From Diphasiastrum complanatum (taxonomy: Eukaryota; Streptophyta; Lycopodiopsida; Lycopodiales; Lycopodiaceae), in the NCBI GenBank assembly GCA_029204225.1, contig CM055095.1, positions 58,180,865-58,244,864 on the forward strand: a DNA stretch of 64,000 nt, read 5' to 3'. Every line of letters begins with the position of its first letter. The first letter of the stretch is position 1. The notes beneath the pieces are model-generated. The model was not told the origin of the DNA. It was given only the letters and a program-made list of their open reading frames with translations, and did no database searches. The position numbers and the translations under genes are program-made. This document shows, piece after piece, positions 1 through 12,280 of the stretch.

Positions 1-8
1 GGCCGTCT

Positions 9-540
9 CGGCCTTTCGGATTTTAAGCTCACCACCGTTAGATATTCTCAAAAGCATTCGGCATCAGATGCAGCCATGGTTTACAAACAAACCGTTGAGA
101 ATTGTACACGTGGCAAATGCTCTCGGAAGATCCAAGTGGCAGGCATAGAATATATCTAGGGCCCACACTATTACGTTCTGTTATGGCCTTTCAGGTTAAG
201 CTCATCGTTAGATATTCTCTAAAGCATTCAGATGCTACCATGACCTTATATAAACCATCGAAAATTGTACACGTGGCAAAAATATGGCTTGTGGGTAGGA
301 TCCAAGAGGCAGGCATAAAATATATCTAGGGCCTATGTTGTTACATTTTGTTATAGGTCTTCAGGCTCGGGCCCTTCTTATACTACAAAGGCACTACTAT
401 AGGTTTTAAGCTCATAGTTGGATAGTCTACAAAAGGTTTAGATGTTGTCACGTTTTATGTACACATGGCAAATATGACACGTGGTTAGCATCCAAGTGGA
501 AGGCATAACTATGGCCAACACTGTTACATTATATTATGTT
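9..540 (+). repeat. Three-unit diverged tandem repeat, ~175 bp period
   Basis: Three diverged units follow one another (about 9-183, 184-356 and 357-540). Each begins with a 'gcctttcgg / gcctttcagg / ggtcttcagg' block. Each then carries 'aagctca..gttagatattct', 'acacgtggca', 'atccaagtgg..ggcata' and a 'gttac.tt.tgttat' end. The left edge is cut by the window, so the array may be longer. No protein-coding signal is visible; the small ORFs here are not conserved between units. It could be satellite DNA or the arm of a larger inverted-repeat element, since a reversed copy lies near 1.3 kb. Confidence 0.75.
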
Positions 541-1229
541 AATGCCTTTTTTTTTTTTTCCCGCTAGAGTATGTCTTGTCTTTCTAATGCCTTATTATAT
601 GTAATGATTGAAGCAAGGGCCTTAGGGGAGAAGTTAAAATTTTGAATTCCCAATCCAGATTTGCCACGCCCAACAAGGCATTGAATTAACTTATCCTCAC
701 CATGTCCCTCAACCTAACCCTAATGTAAGCTCTAGCCCTAATTCGAAACAATCACGATTTTCTATTCGTCATTGTCACTTATCTCTTGAGCACTAACTTC
801 TAAGCTGAAATTATCAGATAGCAAGTAGTATGAGACATGAAGACTAGTATTAGGGCATGAGAAAATGCAACGCCTAAAGATGGAGTGTGAAGGGGGGGGG
901 GGGTTTGGATTGACATTGATGTGAAGCGGCTTTTCCCTTCTTGTCAAATTATAATTAAGAATTCAACATCTCATTCTACCTCTGAGCTCACATCCATAAT
1001 AATACACATGCCCACACTCTTTTTATATGTCTAAGACTTTTTCATGTCGCACGCGACAAATTCTGGTTTCGAATCTGGGCTTTAGCATTGGAAGTTGGGA
1101 GCCCCCAGATGTCCTATTCCCGCCAAGCACTACCCCCCGATCGCAGTTCTCTGCTTTATGGACACAAGATACAGGTCGTTTCCCTCTGCCTTGTTGTCGA
1201 CCCCCCACTGTGATCACTCTTAAGGGCTT
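541..1229. other. No gene seen
   Basis: Low-complexity stretches (T run near 547-560, G run near 893-902) and ordinary AT-rich DNA. The stretch around 1065-1078 resembles a Pol III B box (ggtttcgaatc). I could not find a matching A box at the right distance, so no tRNA or SINE is called. Confidence 0.5.
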
Positions 1230-1234
1230 GATCT

Positions 1235-1370
1235 ATTATATGCCCCACTTGGATGTTAGCCACGTGTCAGAACAACAACTTGGAAACCATTCCATGGCTA
1301 GCTATGAACATGAGCTTGAATCCAAACGCCTTGAAAATATCCAATGGTTGTAGGCTAAAGATCTTAACGT
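1235..1370 (-). repeat. Inverted diverged copy of the 9-540 repeat unit
   Basis: Read on the minus strand, this stretch has the same order of blocks as the units at 9-540: a 'ttggatattttc' block, then 'gacacgtggct', then 'catccaagtgg' and 'gcatataata'. The copy is diverged. Together with the array at 1-540 it makes an inverted pair about 0.7 kb apart, which could be the two ends of a foldback-type element. That reading is inference; only the inverted similarity is seen. Confidence 0.6.
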
Positions 1371-1374
1371 GCCA

Positions 1375-4290
1375 CTGACATATAGGGACAACAAGCATCT
1401 TACTATGGCTCCAGCGAGAGAGCCCATGAGATGATGATTACCATCCATGTACTTGATCTCTCTAGAGACTGGTTGCAACTAAATCAAAGGATTTTGTGAG
1501 GAATACTTAGGACCCATCGGGCAATGCTTCCTCTCCTTGGAACAAATGGGGAATGGATTCGAATAAATATCCACTCTATTATTCCCTAGGTTTGACCACA
1601 TAAATATGATTGTTATCCTTTGCCTAAGTGACAATGACTATGACCAATGATCCAATCCATCAAGGAGTCATTACACAATAAATCTAGCAAAAAACCAATA
1701 ATCATTACAAATTTGTGAGACAAATAAACCAAATGAATTGACAAAGGTCTTGTTGGTGGCATTGTAGGTTCTTTAAAAAAGTTGCCTTCTATATCGTCTA
1801 GTACAAAACTCTTGCTAGTTAAACTCCTGCAACCACTACATTTTGTGGCAAATTTTAAATAGCTAGAATGCTAAATTTATTGAGTAAATCCAACTACCCT
1901 TATGAACTAAAATCATAGGTGAGCCTATTAGGATGTCTTTTAGATTCCCTGAGGTCTTGGGTTAAACTTCAATTCACCACATAAATGAGGACATGCAAGA
2001 AAAAAATAAATCAAGTTAAATATCTACCCATCATTGAAACTTTTGGATTTTCCAAAGATTCTTGATATCAACCACCCCCACCCCGTGAAAATTTGAGAGT
2101 GAAGTGTTAAGAGTCTATAAATAGTCTTTGTACCAATTGGATGTGAATTTCAACAAGTGTTAAAAATCAGACTCTAATGAGAGAAAACTTTACAATATCA
2201 AAATCTTACATCATTTTTGAAATTACCATAATGAAGTTAATGAATCTTACATATTTTAAAACTTAAGGTTTCTAATCTTTTAAATATCTTGCTAGACATG
2301 GATTTCCTTACAAAGGAAAGTAGTTATCGGCTATTTGGAAGTCATCATCCTTCAAAATTTTGGCAAAAATGGTATAAAAAAATGTCGGCTCTATTATTAG
2401 ACTTTGCATACTTTAAATTCTTGAACTTTGATGCCTTTCCGAACATTGCTCTTGTTATGTTGCAAACTTGCATGTGTGAAACGTGTTGGTGGTTTTGTAA
2501 CTAAAAAGTATGATTTATATTCTTTATATTTACATTACGAAAGGGCATTTCAATTCTCTTGATACATCTAGCTCCATATGTCAAAGCATACACCTTCACA
2601 AATCCTCTTGCACCTACACATAGTCCAACCACTCATAGTTAGGTGGGGTCTCAAATCATCTTAATACATCTAGTATGTGAGAGCATATACCTCCCTCCAC
2701 TCATCACATTGTTAAGATGGAAGAGTCTTGTATGCAACAAATCTTCTATCTACACCACATATCATAATATCAATTGTATTGCCATTATTATGTACATTGT
2801 TTACATTGTACATCCTTAGGTTTGGAGCATGAGGCTCCTAAGTGTCCCATTTCCCCCAACATTACGTATTACAGCATGGGTTGTCAATAGGTACTCTTAT
2901 TCAACTGAGCTATTATGGGGACAACATATATTCCTTAGAAAGGATGTGTGTGTTCCTTGTAACACATTTGCATTTGTTTCTCTCCAAACTTGATAGGTGC
3001 TCATTTTATTTCCATCTCTCTTATTCTCTTTTTGGCAATCTCACTTTCAGACTAGCATAATTAGATTATTATAGGTCAAACTTAAGTCTAGAGCCAATTT
3101 ATAAGTAGCTTGCAAAATTGAGAACCAATCACCATCGCAGCCCAACAACCCATGTGTTAAAAGTGCCTAGACATCTCCATTAAAGAAAAGTTATCTTTCT
3201 AAAACAAAGAAAACAAGCTTGTGGTTGATGCTATGACACTTCAATAAAGTCTAAATGCATATATTGCATTTTCTAGATGGGACACATTTTTTTTAGGACA
3301 CCTAACTAATATTCAAAAGTTGGTCATGATGAGCTTTGAGGATAAGGTTAATGTGAACACTTCTTAGCTCATGATCAGGGGACAATTGTGCTAAATGGAA
3401 GCGCGACAAGACTTTATAAAAGCAAGAATATGTAGACTAAATGCAGCTGACACTAATCGAGTGAATGATAATATGGTCACTAATGTGCCACTAGTAATTG
3501 AATATGCTTAAAAGGAAAACAAGCTCACAAGTTATGATTTTAAAAAGTGGAGGCAAGACTTGGAAGCACACAATCCTCAAAATTTATTCCAAAATTCCAT
3601 GTCTTTGCACAACATACAAATATCCTATCCCATTCCCAATTCAATGAGATCCTCTACATCCTCTATAGCACTAGGAATAACATGGATAGTTATACCCTTG
3701 TTGTGAATGAGATCGAGAGCTCTAAAAGACAAACATAAGAATCGAGTCTCAAGAGCCAAATGGTGTAATGTCACATAAGATATACTTGAAGCTAACGTAA
3801 GTAGAGGTGGACACATCCCCAACCATAAACAACTATGGATCACCACCCATTTCCTCTCACAAAAATCAAATGACCCAAAGCACATGGTGAAGAGGTTGTT
3901 GCATGTGCTTGGGCATATAGAAATTTGAAATTATGAGGTAGACTACCAACAAATAGTTTTATTCTTATTCTCACATTTTGTCATTGTCTACTTCATGGAT
4001 AGGGCATCATTGGAAGCTAATTTGAAAGGTTTCCTTGAATCCTCTTGGATTTCATTGTAGATTTACTCATAAAAGATAAAGGCCATGGAGAAAAAACATC
4101 CCTTCATTTTTCCCTGTTGGAGGGTTTGCGGATCCCAAGGCAACTCTAACCCTAGTTAATAAGTGAGAGGGATTTGGCACCCTGCGTGTGTAAGTCCAAC
4201 CCGATGATCACATAGAGATTTGATTAATTAGAAAGTCAATAAAAGGTAGTTGAGTTAACTAAGTAAAGTGGACTTTCCATGCAACTCCGC
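1375..4290. other. No gene recognised
   Basis: AT-rich, with stops in all frames and only short open stretches. A weak local duplication is visible at about 2560-2720, where 'acatctag...gcatacacct' recurs about 100 bp later. Nothing resembles a known domain. Confidence 0.5.
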
Positions 4291-4640
4291 TGTAGGAATT
4301 TGAGCCTCTTTGATGTAGGGAAACTTTGGCATGTTTTGTCATATTGTGAATATTGAGATTTTGGGATTTTGGACTCATTCTCTCTCTACCTAAGTTTTAT
4401 GTGTTGATTTTTCTCTCTACCCAAGAGTAGGCTATTTTTCCCATAGTGAGCACTTAGAATAATTTCTGATATCCATTTCTCATAGTAAGAAGTTAGTTTT
4501 TTCAGTCTGATGTATACCATTGTGCTCTTGCCTTAGATCTTTCAAGTAATTTGTTCATTGATCAATCTTGTGCAATCACAACACCTAGCAAAGATCCTAT
4601 AAGGTGTGTGGTGAAGTTCATATGTGCTAAAAACTTCACA
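4291..4640 (+). repeat. Copia LTR remnant with paired CTCTCTACC motifs
   Basis: Contains 'ctctctctacc' and 'ctctctacccaagag' about 35 bp apart, followed by 'ctcttgcctagatc' and an end in 'cttcaca'. The same arrangement occurs at 19.0-19.55 kb (plus), inside the LTR at 24125-24784 (minus) and at 43.8-44.0 kb (minus). That makes this a member of one LTR family. The start of the LTR is not defined. It directly precedes a minus-strand copia remnant, but its orientation is opposite, so the two need not be the same element. Confidence 0.5.
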
Positions 4641-4689
4641 AAAAGTCCGTAGTATCTCATGATCCTGATAAGAGTCTTCTAATGTGTTG

Positions 4690-5540
4690 GTCATATACTG
4701 ACTAAGAGACTAACTGCAAAAGTTATGTATGGCCTGGTACAGATCATTGCGTACATAAGAGATCCTATAATAGAATGGTAAGGATACTCACACATCTGCT
4801 CCTTCTCCCGAATTGTTCGACACTGGTCCTTTGACAATTTGAGACCTGGTTCCATTGGTGAGAGAGCTAACTTGCAATTAATCAGATTATATCTGACTAA
4901 CATATTGTAGATGTACCTTTGTTGAGTAATGTAGATCGACTTTCGATTTTTGTCTCTGTGGATTTGAATACCAAGGCGGAAATGAGCTTCGCCCAGATCG
5001 GTCATGTCGAATTCAGAAGATAACATTGTCTTGTCTTCTTTTATCAAATCAGAACTGTTGCTGAAAAGCAATGTATCATCCACGTACAAAGTGATAATGA
5101 TAAAAGATTGTCGCACTATCTTGAAGTAAACATTTAAATCTGAAGAGCTAGGTGTGTAGCCATGATCAATAAGAAAAGTATTGATCCTTTGAAACCATGC
5201 TCAAGCAGATTGCTTCAAGCCATAAAGTGCCTTATGGAGTTTACACACGTGATTGTGTTTACCCTCGATAATATAACCTTCGGGTTGCACTATGTAAATG
5301 TCTTCTTCAAAAACTCTATTGAGATATGTTGTTTGTACATCCATTTGATGTATTTCCAAATCTGATGTAGCAGCAAACGATAATAAAAGTCGAATAGAAG
5401 AATGCTTGACTACTGGACCAAAAGTCTCAGTGTAATCGACATTGTATACCTGTCAATGCTTCCGTCTTCTTTGTACATGACTTTGAAAGTCCATTTGCAA
5501 TCAACTATGTTTCTACTAGTAGGTAGTTCAACAATCGTCC
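4690..5540 (-). pseudogene. Copia reverse transcriptase / start of RNase H, broken (remnant A)
   Basis: Ty1/copia reverse transcriptase of remnant A. On the minus strand one reads a QMDVQT..LN block, the KALYGLKQ box and then YVDDTLLFSNS in the 141-codon ORF at 4691-5116. The intact YVDD catalytic box is followed by the LGIQI and MYAMICTRP blocks that lead into RNase H. Between 5117 and 5540 the frame is broken by stops and shifts. The remnant stops at about 4690, before the RNase H active site, and no 3' LTR follows. In an active element this enzyme would copy element RNA to DNA in virus-like particles; here it is dead. Confidence 0.85.
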
Positions 5541-5544
5541 ATGT

Positions 5545-6825
5545 CTAGTTTTTGATAAGAGATGAATACTCTTTATCCATAGCTTCTTTCCAAAGATCAG
5601 AATCTGGCTGACTAAGTGCCTCTTCGACAATCGTCGGCTCGTGAACAAGGTAGGCTGCAGACTCGTCAATATACCTGATAGGTGGTCTGCTAGCTCTTGA
5701 TGATCTTCTGGGAAATAGAGGAAGCGGGTCATTTTCATCATACTGTAGTTGCTGAACTGCAACATCATCATCTTCTAATTCGCCATTGATTTGTTGTTCG
5801 TCAAAAGTAGATGAGCTTGGTCCTTCAAGGAGAATAGTCAACAGAGGAACTGGAAAGTTCAATATGTCAAGAGAATCTGACAAGTTGGCTGGATGGGCTA
5901 TGTCTTTTCCCTTGAGGTCTTGAAACTGAGCTTCGATGAGGATGACATCCCGACTAGTGAATATCTTCGACTCAATGGGATCAAACAACTTGTAGGCTTG
6001 ATCTGAAGCAGTGTAGCTGATGAAAATACATTCGATACTCTGGAAGTCGAGCTTCTTCCTGAGATCGTGAGGAATCTGTGCATAAGCAGTACATCCAAAA
6101 ACTCATAAGTTTGATAAAGAAGGTTTGGTACTTGTCCAGACTTCGAATGGTGTTTTGTCTGAGAGACCTTAGTAGGACATCTGTTCTGAATATAGGTTGT
6201 TGTTGAAATAGCTTCAACCCAGAAGGACTTCGGAAGTGTCGCATGTGATAACATGCACTTTGCCGATTCGACTAAGGTTATGTTCTTTCTCTCAACAAGA
6301 CCATTTGACATAGGCGAATAGGAGGCAATGTATTGTTGGTCAATGCCGTTGTTAAGGCAGTACTCATTGAATTTGGTGGAGATATATTCTCCTCCGTTAT
6401 CTGACCTCGATGCTTTGATTCATTTGCTAGTTTGATTTTCTACATGCTCTTTGAATTGTCTGGACTTGATGAAAGCTTCTGATTTCTGTTTAATGAAATA
6501 AACAGTTGTTCTTCTGGAGATTCGTCAATAAAGGTAATGAAATACTTTGCATCTAGCAATGAAGGAGTTTGCAGAGGTCCACATATATCTGTATGAACAA
6601 CATCTAACAGACCTTTTGTTGCATGTCTATGACTTGACCTAAAAGAAATCCTAGTATGCTTTCCAAGGATGCAACTATGGCAGGGAGATTGACTTTACTA
6701 GAAGGATAGTCGAGATCAAGAGCCATGGATTTTTTGGACATGTTCGAAACAGATGTATAATTCAAGTGTCCTAAGCAGTGATGTCATATTAATGCTTTAT
6801 TGACAAGAACAGAGGCTTTTAAGGA
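5545..6825 (-). pseudogene. Copia integrase and integrase-RT linker, broken (remnant A)
   Basis: The minus strand carries the end of the integrase core with GLVERKN (the catalytic-glutamate block of copia integrase, NGVAERKN in relatives) at about 6285-6311. This continues into the linker, with SRDVI near 5935 and PLFPRRSSR followed by 'WKEAMDKEY' near 5560-5700. Upstream, 6313-6825 still shows the zinc-finger and catalytic-Asp region, but in several frames with stops. It lies in order between the protease part (6826-7380) and the RT part (4690-5540), so this is one element decayed in place and not a fusion. Confidence 0.85.
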
Positions 6826-7380
6826 TTAACTAGAATCTAAATAACAATGTGCCAATCTATATAAGTATCCATGCCTCTTGCCGAGTACAAGGATCTTATT
6901 ACTCCTATCGATAATTTTGCATTGATCAGACTCAAACTCCACCTTATGACCTAAATCTGTACTTCTACTTACTGATAACAGATTTGTAGAGAGTTTAGGA
7001 ACATACAAGGCTTTTGATAGTAGTTTGAATTGATCATGCTGGAATCTCAATCTTAAAGTGCCTTCACCTTCAATAGGGCGAGTACTATCATCACCAAGAT
7101 GAACATATTTCTTTGTGTTGTAAGGCATATAGGATTGGAAAATCTCACGATGATTGGTCATATGTTGAGTATCTCCAAAATCTATAAACCACGAATCATC
7201 CAAATTCGTGTATTTGTTTGTGACCATAAAAGCATCTTTGTCTATTTCGACTTGAGGAGATGCTGTAACTGTATTTGCTCGTTGATCAAGTTGCTTGGCT
7301 GCATTCTTCGCTTTGAGAATTCGGCAATCCTAGATCTCATGGTTATTGCGTTTGCAATACCTGCAAAACATCTTCTTCTA
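6826..7380 (-). pseudogene. Copia zinc knuckle, protease and GAG-pre-integrase (remnant A)
   Basis: A CX2CX4HX4C nucleocapsid knuckle is encoded at about 7325-7368 (C-R-Y-C..H..C) but carries an in-frame stop between H and the last C. It is followed in frame, in the 133-codon ORF 6826-7227, by the protease site, read as WFIDFGDTQHM; relatives have W.DSGAS.HM, so the catalytic DSG has become DFG. Then come the LSTNLLSVS and GKRHGYLYRL blocks of the GAG-pre-integrase region. The gag N-terminus and 5' LTR were not found. The element is inactive. Confidence 0.85.
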
Positions 7381-7399
7381 CACAATTTTATTAAAATTT

Positions 7400-7980
7400 G
7401 AAGATTTTTTTTGTTTTTTGTTTTTTTTGCTTTTTTGGCTATGCTAGCCTTCACATGGCTTTCAAAACCGGGTATGAACTCTCACAAAAAAACCTCAAGG
7501 AAAGCCTAATTTGGCAATCTGGAGGTGAGCGAAGGTTGGCTAACCAATTGAGAGCACTTTGTTTTTTTTGTGAATATTTTCAAGGAGGTTATTTGATGTT
7601 TTTGGCTATTTTTTGCAAGTTTATAAAAAATGGTTGGGAAATAATCTTTACCCTTCAAACTGAAGCTGCTCTGCATCAAGGTAGTCCTACTCACAAGACG
7701 ACAAGGGTTAGTTCTAGAGAACAAAAAAAATATCAGCTCTAATGACAATTTTGCATTCCTTCTCTCCCAAATTGTTTAGATTCTTTAGCAAAAAGCTTTT
7801 ATTGTCTTAAAATTTTTAAGATAGTACAAAGATGTTTTACATGCTCTTTTATTGCCTATTTGTGCACTTTGTCTTTGACCACCTGTTTCTTGTTTTTTTT
7901 TTTTTAGTGTGCCACAACATCTAATTCATAAAAGTATTTTTCTTTCTTGTTTTCTTGGATTATCGTTTTTAGATTTCGAG
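7400..7980. other. No gene recognised
   Basis: T-rich with poly-T runs near 7405-7435 and 7895-7907. The longer ORFs here consist of low-complexity Phe/Lys-rich translations. Nothing recognisable. Confidence 0.5.
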
Positions 7981-7984
7981 GCAT

Positions 7985-8160
7985 TTTGATCGTGTACCAC
8001 TTTTCACGAAGCGACCACGGTATTGTCATCGGCTTTCACCACTCACATAGCATCCTCTAGGGTGTGGAGTACGTTTTGCTTACACTCATTTTAATAGTTA
8101 GTGGGCAATCCAAACACGAATTGCCATTGAGCCAAATTTTGATCAAAGAGAAGTATCTTG
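7985..8160 (-). pseudogene. Copia gag scrap (minus)
   Basis: The minus-strand translation contains a 'DQNLAQWQFVFGLP' stretch, then 'NVLHTLEDA'. This resembles the part of copia gag where a spaced 'LL.GLP..Y..L' block occurs. It has stops. It abuts a plus-strand gag scrap starting near 8185, so two gag pieces lie head to head. Confidence 0.4.
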
Positions 8161-8184
8161 GCCAAAAAATATGAGAGTTCTTAG

Positions 8185-9095
8185 ACATAAGTGTCCAATT
8201 CACAATGCCCAAATACAACTCCAGCCGACATTCGCTCATTCAACAAAAGGGCAAAAAAGCCCTTATCCTTGATCAATTTGGCCATGAAGGACCACGTCAT
8301 TGCCCATATCAGTGAAGCTGTGACATCCAAAGATGCTTGGGAGGCTCTTAGAACACAGTTTCAAAGTCAACATTTGCTACGACATTGGCATTACAACAGT
8401 CCATTGATCACACACATTGGTATAAGGATTCAGGAGGAGCAATAAGGCACGTGACTGATTAACAATCACGGTTTAAGAAGCTGGAGCTGACCAACGATGG
8501 AGACAAAGTCGTAGGCGAATGGTTTGGTTCACTAATTTACCTCCCAACTACTCGTCCTTATATAAGCTATGTTGTGAGTGTGGTAAGTCAATTCATGGCT
8601 ACGCCTAGAGAAACTCATTGGAAAGCAACGAAGAGAATTCTTTGCTACATTAAGGGGACACTAACCCATGGATTGCTATATGCGGAACATCAAGCTTTAC
8701 GAATTTTAAAGGGCTTTGTAGATTCGGATCGGATAGATTGTATAGAAGACAGAAGATCCACCATAGATTATGTCTTTAATGGTGTGTTCTCTTGGTCCAA
8801 TAAGAAGTAGGATACAGTTGCTCTTTCCACCACTAAAGCGAAATACAAAGCCCTATCTTTAGCTACGCAAGAGGCAATTTGGCTAAGAAGAATGATGGAG
8901 GACATTGGCATCTTATAAAATAAGCGTACATTAATTAGTTGTGATAGCTAGAGCGCTATTCAACTAGCTAAGAATATTGTATTTCACGCATGCACGAAGC
9001 ACAAAGAAATTAAATATCATTTCATTAGAGAGAAATTATTATCTAATGAAATAGATGTAGTGCACTGTAGAACAGATAATCGGCTAGCATACATA
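8185..9095 (+). pseudogene. Internally deleted copia: gag joined to RT/RNase H
   Basis: At 8191-8400 the plus strand encodes a UBN2-type gag segment ending KDAWEALRTQF. Protease, integrase and most RT are missing. From about 8515 the sequence is the end of RT ([16 protein letters not shown], then [15 protein letters not shown]). RNase H follows: FVDSD, then 'STTKAKYKAL' (the usual STEAEY has lost its Glu to Lys), CDS and 'KHKEIKYHFIREK' up to 9080. Several stops interrupt it. It ends at the border of the LTR at 9101, which belongs to an element of the opposite strand. Confidence 0.75.
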
Positions 9096-9100
9096 CCTAC

Positions 9101-9768
9101 TGTTGGAAAATATGAAAAATCAGACAAATGAACCTTATTTGGATCCCAAAAGATCAATGAAGCATCAAGGATTGCACTTAGATCTACAAGATAGAATACT
9201 AGCACTCAATTCTAGCTTATTTGCATCTAAATTGGCAAGAGCACTTGAAAACCTCACTCAAACTAGAATTTAATGATCCCCACTGCCTGTCACATGTGTG
9301 AAAAGTACAATATTTGATTCGAGTCAGATCCAAACAAATGAAATCAAAATACCAGACAATAATCCTGCATCAATTCCACATAAACAAGAAGATTGCCAAA
9401 ATTGCCAACAATTTGATTCTCATCGAGGAAATCACTTATGACAAATTTATAGACGATTGATCACGTATGTATACATTTCAGGTCCGACACTCTAAGAGGG
9501 TTCTATCACCCTTAATCTCTCCCTAATCAAGCCTTAATCATGTATTGAATCAAGCTCCATTAGTTATGACATGATCTATGCATAATCACATGATTTACTC
9601 TATCAACTTCCATGATTGATGTAATCTCTTCCACAGCTGGATGATTTCGAATTTGAGGCTAATAAATACAATGAGAGAGAAGGTCACATGCTCCTAAATA
9701 TGTACACATGAATTTTATATGGTCAAACAAGTCAAATGACCATAGCTAGTTTTGCCAAATTTCTAACA
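9101..9768 (-). repeat. Copia LTR (3' LTR of minus-strand remnant F)
   Basis: Bounded by TGTTGGAAA and TTTCTAACA, a good TG..CA inverted terminus, 668 bp. On the minus strand a purine tract (complement of 9769-9780, ctcctcctcaaa region) lies directly before the LTR, as a polypurine tract should, and RNase H sequence precedes that. It is therefore the 3' LTR of the minus-strand element extending to higher coordinates. It holds CACATGTGTG at 9291-9300. The partner 5' LTR is absent. Confidence 0.8.
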
Positions 9769-9780
9769 CTCCTCCTCAAA
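9769..9780 (-). other. Polypurine tract of remnant F
   Basis: The complement reads as a GA-rich run immediately upstream of the LTR boundary at 9768. In LTR retrotransposons this tract primes plus-strand DNA synthesis. Confidence 0.75.
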
Positions 9781-9784
9781 ACTA

Positions 9785-11640
9785 AGCTATTTTTCCAACA
9801 TAGATTTGCTTATAACATTGAGCTTAACTTAGTGAATGGTTCTTTTGAAAGTGGCTTAGTAAGAAGATCAGCCAAACATTCTGATGTTGGCACATGCTCC
9901 AAATGGATCTCCCCTTCTTGGACTTTTTCTCGAACAAAATGGTGACACAAACTTCGATATGTTTGCTTCTAGCATGAAAAATTGGATTGCTAGCAAGACT
10001 TTGAGAAGAGAGATTGTCACATTTGATTAGGGGAACATAATCATACTTGAGCACATGAAGGTCCATTAGCAACCTCTTGATCCATAATATCTCCTTGTGA
10101 TAGCTTTAGTCTAGAGAAACAATTGATTGTTTCTTATGATACCCATGGGATTGCTCCTCCACCTATGAAACATACAAAAGCACTTGTGGATCTATCCACT
10201 TTGAAACCTACAAAATTTGAGTCCGAGAAGGCATGTAAAGAGATATCTAATAATCCTCTTACCCATTTTCCAATGATGCATGGAGGGATCTTGCATAAAT
10301 TGACTGAACTTGCAAACACTATAGCTGAGATCTAGTCTAGTGATTGTTAACCACATTAGTGAGCCTATGAGACTCCTATAAAGAGTGATTTCCACTTTGG
10401 ATGTTTCATCATTTTTCATAGGAACTCTTACAAGTGGCTCCATAGGTGTTTATACACTTTTACAATTTTGCATATTGAATCTTTTAAGAACATGATGAGC
10501 ATATCTAGATTGACAAATGAAGCTATAATCTATGGATCTAGTGAGTTCTATGCCCAATACAAAGTGTAGAGACCTGAGATCAACCATCTTAAATTCATTG
10601 CTTAAAGCAATCTTGGTTTGATCTATCAAGAGTAGACAATTTCCACTCAAAACTTGTAAACCCATTTACATCCTATTGCCTTCTTGCCCAAAGGTAAATC
10701 ACAAAGCACCCTTTTGTTCTCCCTTAAAGGATTGTACTCACATAACATTGCCTTATGCCATTCCTTTGAGTCTAATGCCTATTCTATGCAAGTTGGTTCT
10801 TCAATAGATGTAAAGAGAGCAATAAAAGAGGTGTTAGGAGGTATACCATTTGATTTTTGCTTCCCTTTCTCAAGATAAGTGAGCCCTGTAGGCTCGACCC
10901 TTTCCCATGTAGATCTCCTTGAAACACATGCATGTGGAGGTTGCTCCTCCTCATCCAAACTCGGCTCCTCCTGGATCTCAACAAATTTTTTCACATTAGA
11001 TTGAACTTTTGACTCATTATCAAGCATGCACATCTTTGACTCATCAAAGATACACTTGAATCTTATTGGAAGAAGGAACGAAGATTTTATAACCTTTGCT
11101 TGATTCACCATAGCCAACCATCATGCCAATCAACAAGTTAGCATCCTCTTTGCTTCTAGTTTCCAATGACACATGTAAATAGCATAAAGAACCAAAAATC
11201 CTAAGTTTATGAAAGCAAGCCTGAAGACTTTATAACCTTTGCTTGATTCACCATAGCCAACCATCATGCCAGTCAATGAGTTAGCATCCTCTTTGCTTCT
11301 AGTTTCCAATGACACATGTACATATCATAAAGAACAAAAAATCCTAAGTTTTTTCAAGCAAGGCTTACTTTCATACAACATATCAAAAGGTGTCTTGTCA
11401 TCAATAGCACTAGAAGCAAGTCTATTACACAAATAGTTGGCACATAATAAAGCTTCTCCCCAAAACCTTTTAGGCAAGCATGTATCCAACCTCATAGACT
11501 TAGCACATTCACATAATGTCCTATTTCTCCTCTCGGCCACTCCATTTTGCTGAGGGGAATATGCAGATAAGAACATAGTGGCTCCATCAATGCTAGGTGT
11601 GCTAGAAAAATGTATATAAGAATGAATCAATTCTAGAGGA
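9785..11640 (-). pseudogene. Copia gag-pol remnant F (integrase to RNase H)
   Basis: Read on the minus strand from 11630, integrase comes first, with PQQNGVAERRNRTLCECAKSMRL and 'FWGEALLCANYLCNR' (11325-11630). A duplicated stretch of the 'VGYGESSKGYKVF' block follows, then the linker with 'GLTYLEKGKQK' (about 10870). Most of the RT, including YVDD, is missing between about 10780 and 10665. Next come the post-RT 'LHFVLGIELTRS' block (10450-10665), 'SLIGSLMWLTITRLDLSYSV' (about 10340-10400), and RNase H with CDNLSSQSLASNP and 'HARSKHIEV' (9900-10060). It is broken by stops and deletions but is collinear with copia pol and ends at its own PPT and LTR. Confidence 0.85.
11081..11366 (-). repeat. 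Two-copy tandem duplication, 143 bp period, inside remnant F
   Basis: The segment beginning 'ttataacctttgcttgattc' at 11087 recurs at 11230, with few mismatches across about 143 bp. It duplicates the start of the integrase-RT linker of remnant F. The event postdates loss of coding function or caused it. Confidence 0.85.
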
Positions 11641-11667
11641 AATAATTTCTTGTGAGAGATTTTGAAA

Positions 11668-12280
11668 AGGAAGCAAAGGTGAAGGTACTGTGAGATTGAA
11701 ATTCTAGCATGATCAATTCAAACTACTATCAAATGTTCTGTATGTTCCTAAACTTTCTACAAATCTACTATCAGTAAGTAGAATCATTGATTTAGGTCAT
11801 AAGATAGAGTTCGAGTCTGATCAATGCCGAATTATTGATAGGACAAGTCGGCAAGAGGCATGGAAACTTATATAGATTGGCACATTGTTATTCTGATACT
11901 AGTCAAGCCTTAAAAACCTCTATTCTTGTCAATAAAGCATTATTATGGCATCATCGATTAGGACACTTGAATCATACATCTGTTTCATACAAGTTTAAAC
12001 GATCCTTAGCACTTGATCTTGACAAAGTCGACTTCCCTGTCTGTCATAGTTGCATCCTTGGAAAGCAGACTAGGATTCCCTTCAAATCAAGTCATATGCA
12101 TGCAACAAAAGATTTGTTAGACGTTGTTCATTTAGATATATGTGGTCCAATGCAAACTCCGTCGTTGCTAGCAAAGTATTTTATTACCTTTATTGACGAA
12201 TATTCAAGAACGGCTATTTATTTCATTAAGCAGAAATCGGAGGCTTTCAACAAGTTTCGACAATTCAACCAAACCTAGAT
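11668..12280 (+). pseudogene. Copia protease-end to integrase fragment (family A)
   Basis: The plus strand reads 'DQFKLLS', 'VLYVPKLSTNLLSVS' and 'RHGNLYRLAHCYSD'. The integrase zinc finger follows (HHRLGH then CHSCILGKQ), then the first catalytic Asp in VVHLDICGP and FIDEYSRTAIYFI, ending near 12278. The wording is very close to remnant A at 4.7-7.4 kb, so it is the same family in the opposite orientation. It joins remnant F head to head at about 11640-11668. The 147-codon ORF at 11835-12278 is intact, but the flanks carry a frameshift and a stop. Confidence 0.85.

Noticed and set aside
1060-1080. tRNA or SINE from a B-box-like 'ggtttcgaatc'
   Set aside because: No A box or cloverleaf could be formed upstream.
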